In this document: in pieces, positions 61,620-64,000 of the stretch
How positions within the stretch are numbered: the stretch's first letter is position 1
How the letters are laid out: every line of letters starts with the position of its first letter
Notes under the pieces: model-generated
Databases searched by the model: none
What the model was told of the DNA's origin: nothing
What the model saw: the letters and a program-made list of their open reading frames with translations, nothing else
Assembly: GCA_965228065.1 (NCBI GenBank)
Contig: OZ245788.1
Coordinates: 4,278,001 to 4,342,000 of the forward strand
Length of the DNA: 64,000 bases
Reading direction: 5' to 3'
Source: Sphingobium_A sp965228065
Lineage (GTDB): Bacteria; Pseudomonadota; Alphaproteobacteria; Sphingomonadales; Sphingomonadaceae
Translations under genes and position numbers: made by a program

Positions 61620-63004
61620 GCGTAGCGTCCCTTCAGCATCGTCCAGGCAGCCCGCAGCCCCAGCGCCTCACCGCCCTTGGGACGACCCGGCTTGGCGGCG
61701 GGACGCCAGGCGAACGTGTCGAAATGTGCCCAGGGCGTCGTCTTGGAGACGAATTTCTCGAGGAACATCGCCGCGGTCACCGAGCCGGCAAAGCCGCCAT
61801 CGGGCGCATTGTTGAGGTCTGCAATGTCGGATTTGAGCATCTCCGCATAACCCGGCCAGAGCGGCAGGCGCCACAGTGGATCATCCTCCGCAGTGCCTGC
61901 CGCGAGCAGGGCATCGGCAAGCGCATCGTCATTGGAGAACAGCGCGGGAAGGTCAGGGCCCAGCGCAACGCGCGCGGCCCCGGTCAGCGTGGCGAAGTCG
62001 ACGATCAGCTCCGGTTCGCCCTCCGATGCCTTTGCCAGCGCATCGCCCAGGATCAGGCGTCCCTCGGCATCGGTGTTGGTCACCTCCACCGACAGGCCCT
62101 TGCGGCTGCGCAGCACGTCGCCGGGACGGAAGGCATTGCCGGAGATGGCATTCTCGACCGCCGGAATGAGCAGGTGAAGCCGAACGGGCAGGCGCTGTTC
62201 GATCACCAGCCCGGCCAGTGCCAGTGCGTGCGCGGCGCCACCCATATCCTTTTTCATCAGCCGCATGCCGGCCGACGGCTTGATGTCGAGGCCGCCACTA
62301 TCGAAGCAGACGCCCTTGCCGACAATCGCGACGCGCGGATGGGCGGGGTTGCCCCATTCGAGCTCGATCATGCGGGGTGCGTGCGACTTGTCAGCGGCCC
62401 TGCCGACCGCATGAACCATCGGAAAGCCGGCTTCGAGGTCATGGCCCTTGGTAATGGCAACGGTCGCGCCATGCGCCTTCGCCAGCAATTCCACGGCGTG
62501 CTGCAGGTCGGCCGGCCCCATATCGGCGGCGGCGGTGTTGACCATGTCGCGAACCAGCGCCGTGGCCGCGGCAAGGCGGACGGTTTCCTCGATCCGCGCG
62601 ACTTCGCTCGTCAGCAGGATGCGGGGGCCGGTGACAGCGTCGTCCTTGCGATAGCGTTCGAAACGATATTGCGCGCTCAGCCAGCCGAGCATCGCGGGGC
62701 CGGGTTCGCCCTGCGCCAACCGGTAGCTGCCTTCCGGCAGCGTCTCCGCCAGGCGGGCCAGGCACCAGGATGAAAGCTTGGCGACGTCCGCGACAATGCC
62801 GACCACGGACCAATCCTCGGCCTTGTCGCCGGGCAGGATCGCGCTGGCATAAGCCGTCGGTTTCAGTTTCTGCGCATCGATCGCGGCTCGATGACGTGGC
62901 GGCTGCACTTTCAGCCAGTCGTCATAGCCCTTTGCATCGACGAGATGGATGGTCCGGGCCGGTTGCCCCTTGTCGGGCTGGATCAAGGATGAAAGGTCGC
63001 TCAT
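61616..63004 (-). CDS. M17 leucyl aminopeptidase-family protein
   Basis: 462 residues, ATG at 63004. The N-terminal half is divergent; the catalytic half shows VGKGVCFDSGGLDIKPSAGMRLMKKDMGGAA (metal lysine and Asp), NTDAEGRLILGDAL (NTDAEGR signature) and DFATLTGAARVALG. It removes N-terminal residues from peptides; cytosolic, two metal ions. Cotranscribed with the exported amidohydrolase. Confidence 0.94.
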   Translation of the reverse strand: MSDLSSLIQPDKGQPARTIHLVDAKGYDDWLKVQPPRHRAAIDAQKLKPTAYASAILPGDKAEDWSVVGIVADVAKLSSWCLARLAETLPEGSYRLAQGEPGPAMLGWLSAQYRFERYRKDDAVTGPRILLTSEVARIEETVRLAAATALVRDMVNTAAADMGPADLQHAVELLAKAHGATVAITKGHDLEAGFPMVHAVGRAADKSHAPRMIELEWGNPAHPRVAIVGKGVCFDSGGLDIKPSAGMRLMKKDMGGAAHALALAGLVIEQRLPVRLHLLIPAVENAISGNAFRPGDVLRSRKGLSVEVTNTDAEGRLILGDALAKASEGEPELIVDFATLTGAARVALGPDLPALFSNDDALADALLAAGTAEDDPLWRLPLWPGYAEMLKSDIADLNNAPDGGFAGSVTAAMFLEKFVSKTTPWAHFDTFAWRPAAKPGRPKGGEALGLRAAWTMLKGRYA

Positions 63005-63101
63005 CCTTTCTCGCTAGACCCTGATCGTATCGCGCTCAATCGGTCTGATCGATGAATCTGCCCGATCGACGCCGATTTCCACGGTTCACCCCGCGGCGAA
63101 C

Positions 63102-63126
63102 GGGTAGGCGGAGCATCCGCCTACCC
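63102..63126 (-). terminator. Strong hairpin after the serine hydrolase gene
   Basis: GGGTAGGCGGA and TCCGCCTACCC form a perfect 11-bp stem with a 3-base loop, 18 bases beyond the minus-strand stop. There is no T run. Confidence 0.6.
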
Positions 63127-63144
63127 ATCCTGTTCACCTCATCA

Positions 63145-64000
63145 TCAATAGTTGAGGTTGAAGCCGATCAGATTCCCCATCCAGGCGAACCAGACAATGC
63201 CGAGCAAAGCCGCAGCCACGATGACACTGCGCAGCTTGGCGCCCCAGCCGCGATCGGCGCGGACCGTCAGCCACATGTTCCACAGGCCGACCGCAGCAGC
63301 GGCCAAAGGCACGATCGCCGCGACCTGCAACATGCGGATCGTCCCGTCCAACCCGCCATTATAGACGTCCAGCCTGGTCTCGAGCAGCGGCGCGAGCACC
63401 GTGTACCATCCAACCAGATAGGCGATGTCGGCCACCGCACCGACGCGGGTCAGCCGCTGGGCGAGGGCCGGGCGCCCCGTCGTAGCGGGAGGCAGCTTGT
63501 ACGAACGGCGCAACCAGGCGCCGATCGGCCAGACAAGTCCGGTGACGAGCAGCACCAGGATCGACAATGCCGCGATCAACGTGTTGAGCATCGAGTTACG
63601 CGCCAGCGGGACGGCCTGGAGCACGGACGTCGGATCGGTGCTGTCGACGATCGTGCGGCGGCCGCCGACTTCACTCACCAGCAGTTGCCGGGTGCCGCCG
63701 ACTTCGCGCCACAGATTGGGTTCGATTTCGCGGAACGTCTTGCCCTCGACCGAGCCGAGGCTGATCGTGCCGTCGGCGTTGGCGGCCACCTGCTCCTGCT
63801 GGATCAGGTAGAACAGGGCAATGAAGCCCGATTCCACGCGCCTGGAGCTTTCATACCGTCCCGCTATCGCCTGGGCGTGGCCTGCGGCGCCAGCGATCGC
63901 CGGCGGATCCTTGGGCTCTGCGGCCGGGAAATAGCGATCCATGAACAGGTCGAACAGGCGCGAACGCGCGCCATAGACCGCGCCGTTCTCACCGCGACTG
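63145..64000 (-). CDS. Membrane-anchored serine hydrolase (beta-lactamase-related), 3' part
   Basis: The frame is open to the window edge: residues before the first ATG read NGAVYGARSRLFDLFMDRYFP, so the ATG at 63942 is internal and the true start lies beyond 64000. Visible: a soluble domain with YESSRRVESGFIALFYL and a beta-rich EGKTFREIEPNLWREVGG, then four membrane segments near the C-terminus (LNTLIAALSILVLLVTGLVW; VADIAYLVGWYTVLAPLL; LQVAAIVPLAAAAVGLWNMW; SVIVAAALLGIVWFAWMG). This arrangement is known for sphingomonad serine hydrolases of the beta-lactamase family. The catalytic domain itself is outside the window, so the call is moderate. Confidence 0.6.
   Translation of the reverse strand, partial: SRGENGAVYGARSRLFDLFMDRYFPAAEPKDPPAIAGAAGHAQAIAGRYESSRRVESGFIALFYLIQQEQVAANADGTISLGSVEGKTFREIEPNLWREVGGTRQLLVSEVGGRRTIVDSTDPTSVLQAVPLARNSMLNTLIAALSILVLLVTGLVWPIGAWLRRSYKLPPATTGRPALAQRLTRVGAVADIAYLVGWYTVLAPLLETRLDVYNGGLDGTIRMLQVAAIVPLAAAAVGLWNMWLTVRADRGWGAKLRSVIVAAALLGIVWFAWMGNLIGFNLNY

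Overview
This is a chromosomal stretch of a GC-rich alphaproteobacterium, most probably a sphingomonad (Sphingomonas or a close relative). The basis is the overall protein style, a stand-alone F1-ATPase operon with a very short epsilon subunit, a TonB-dependent receptor with a DIVVTG-type TonB box, a two-domain LigD, and an MlaA-like protein of the sphingomonad kind. I see no rRNA, CRISPR array, phage or insertion sequence. There is one tRNA, Leu(UAA). The window starts inside ligD and ends inside a serine hydrolase gene.

Layout. 1-6.9 kb: LigD end, exported methyltransferase, small membrane protein, lipoprotein phytase, orphan CpaF ATPase, AraC regulator, DUF6265 protein. 6.9-13.9 kb (minus strand): F1-ATPase genes atpH-atpA-atpG-atpD-atpC, split between atpG and atpD by a translationally coupled pair, a 2OG-Fe(II) dioxygenase and an aldo/keto reductase. 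14-21 kb: Ada, MlaA-like protein, secreted metalloprotease, DUF1289 protein, PriA. 21.5-26.9 kb (plus): BlaI-type repressor, M56 membrane protease, a small secreted protein that resembles the protease's own C-terminal domain, a metallo-beta-lactamase fold hydrolase, nadA and nadC. 27-31.5 kb: DUF4112 protein, peptide-type ABC binding lipoprotein, ribbon-helix-helix protein, cold-shock gene with long leader, tRNA-Leu, YbaY-like lipoprotein. 31.5-36.2 kb: two exported esterase-like hydrolases and an acyl-CoA ligase in one overlapping unit, divergent from a TetR regulator.

36.3-45.7 kb is a sugar locus: LacI regulator, paired LacI-type operators, GH65 phosphorylase, beta-phosphoglucomutase, MFS transporter, TonB receptor and a sulfatase that resembles heparan N-sulfatase. 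A plausible reading is outer-membrane uptake of an alpha-linked, perhaps sulfated, oligosaccharide, desulfation in the periplasm, import, phosphorolysis and conversion of glucose 1-phosphate to glucose 6-phosphate.

45.8-53.2 kb holds an ABC-2 exporter, ihfB and a four-gene MacAB/TolC-type efflux operon. 53.3-57.7 kb is the fatty-acid cluster fabD-fabG-acpP-fabF followed by mltG. 58-64 kb (minus) holds MarR, NlpC/P60 and argC in overlapping frames, an amidohydrolase coupled to an M17 aminopeptidase, and the 3' part of a membrane-anchored serine hydrolase. Several intergenic regions carry REP-like palindromes. Best leads: the enzyme pair inside the ATP synthase operon, the duplicated M56 sensor-like domain, the sulfatase/GH65 locus, and a TonB-box-like motif in a cysteine-free MlaA protein. 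All identifications are by reading motifs; no database search was run.
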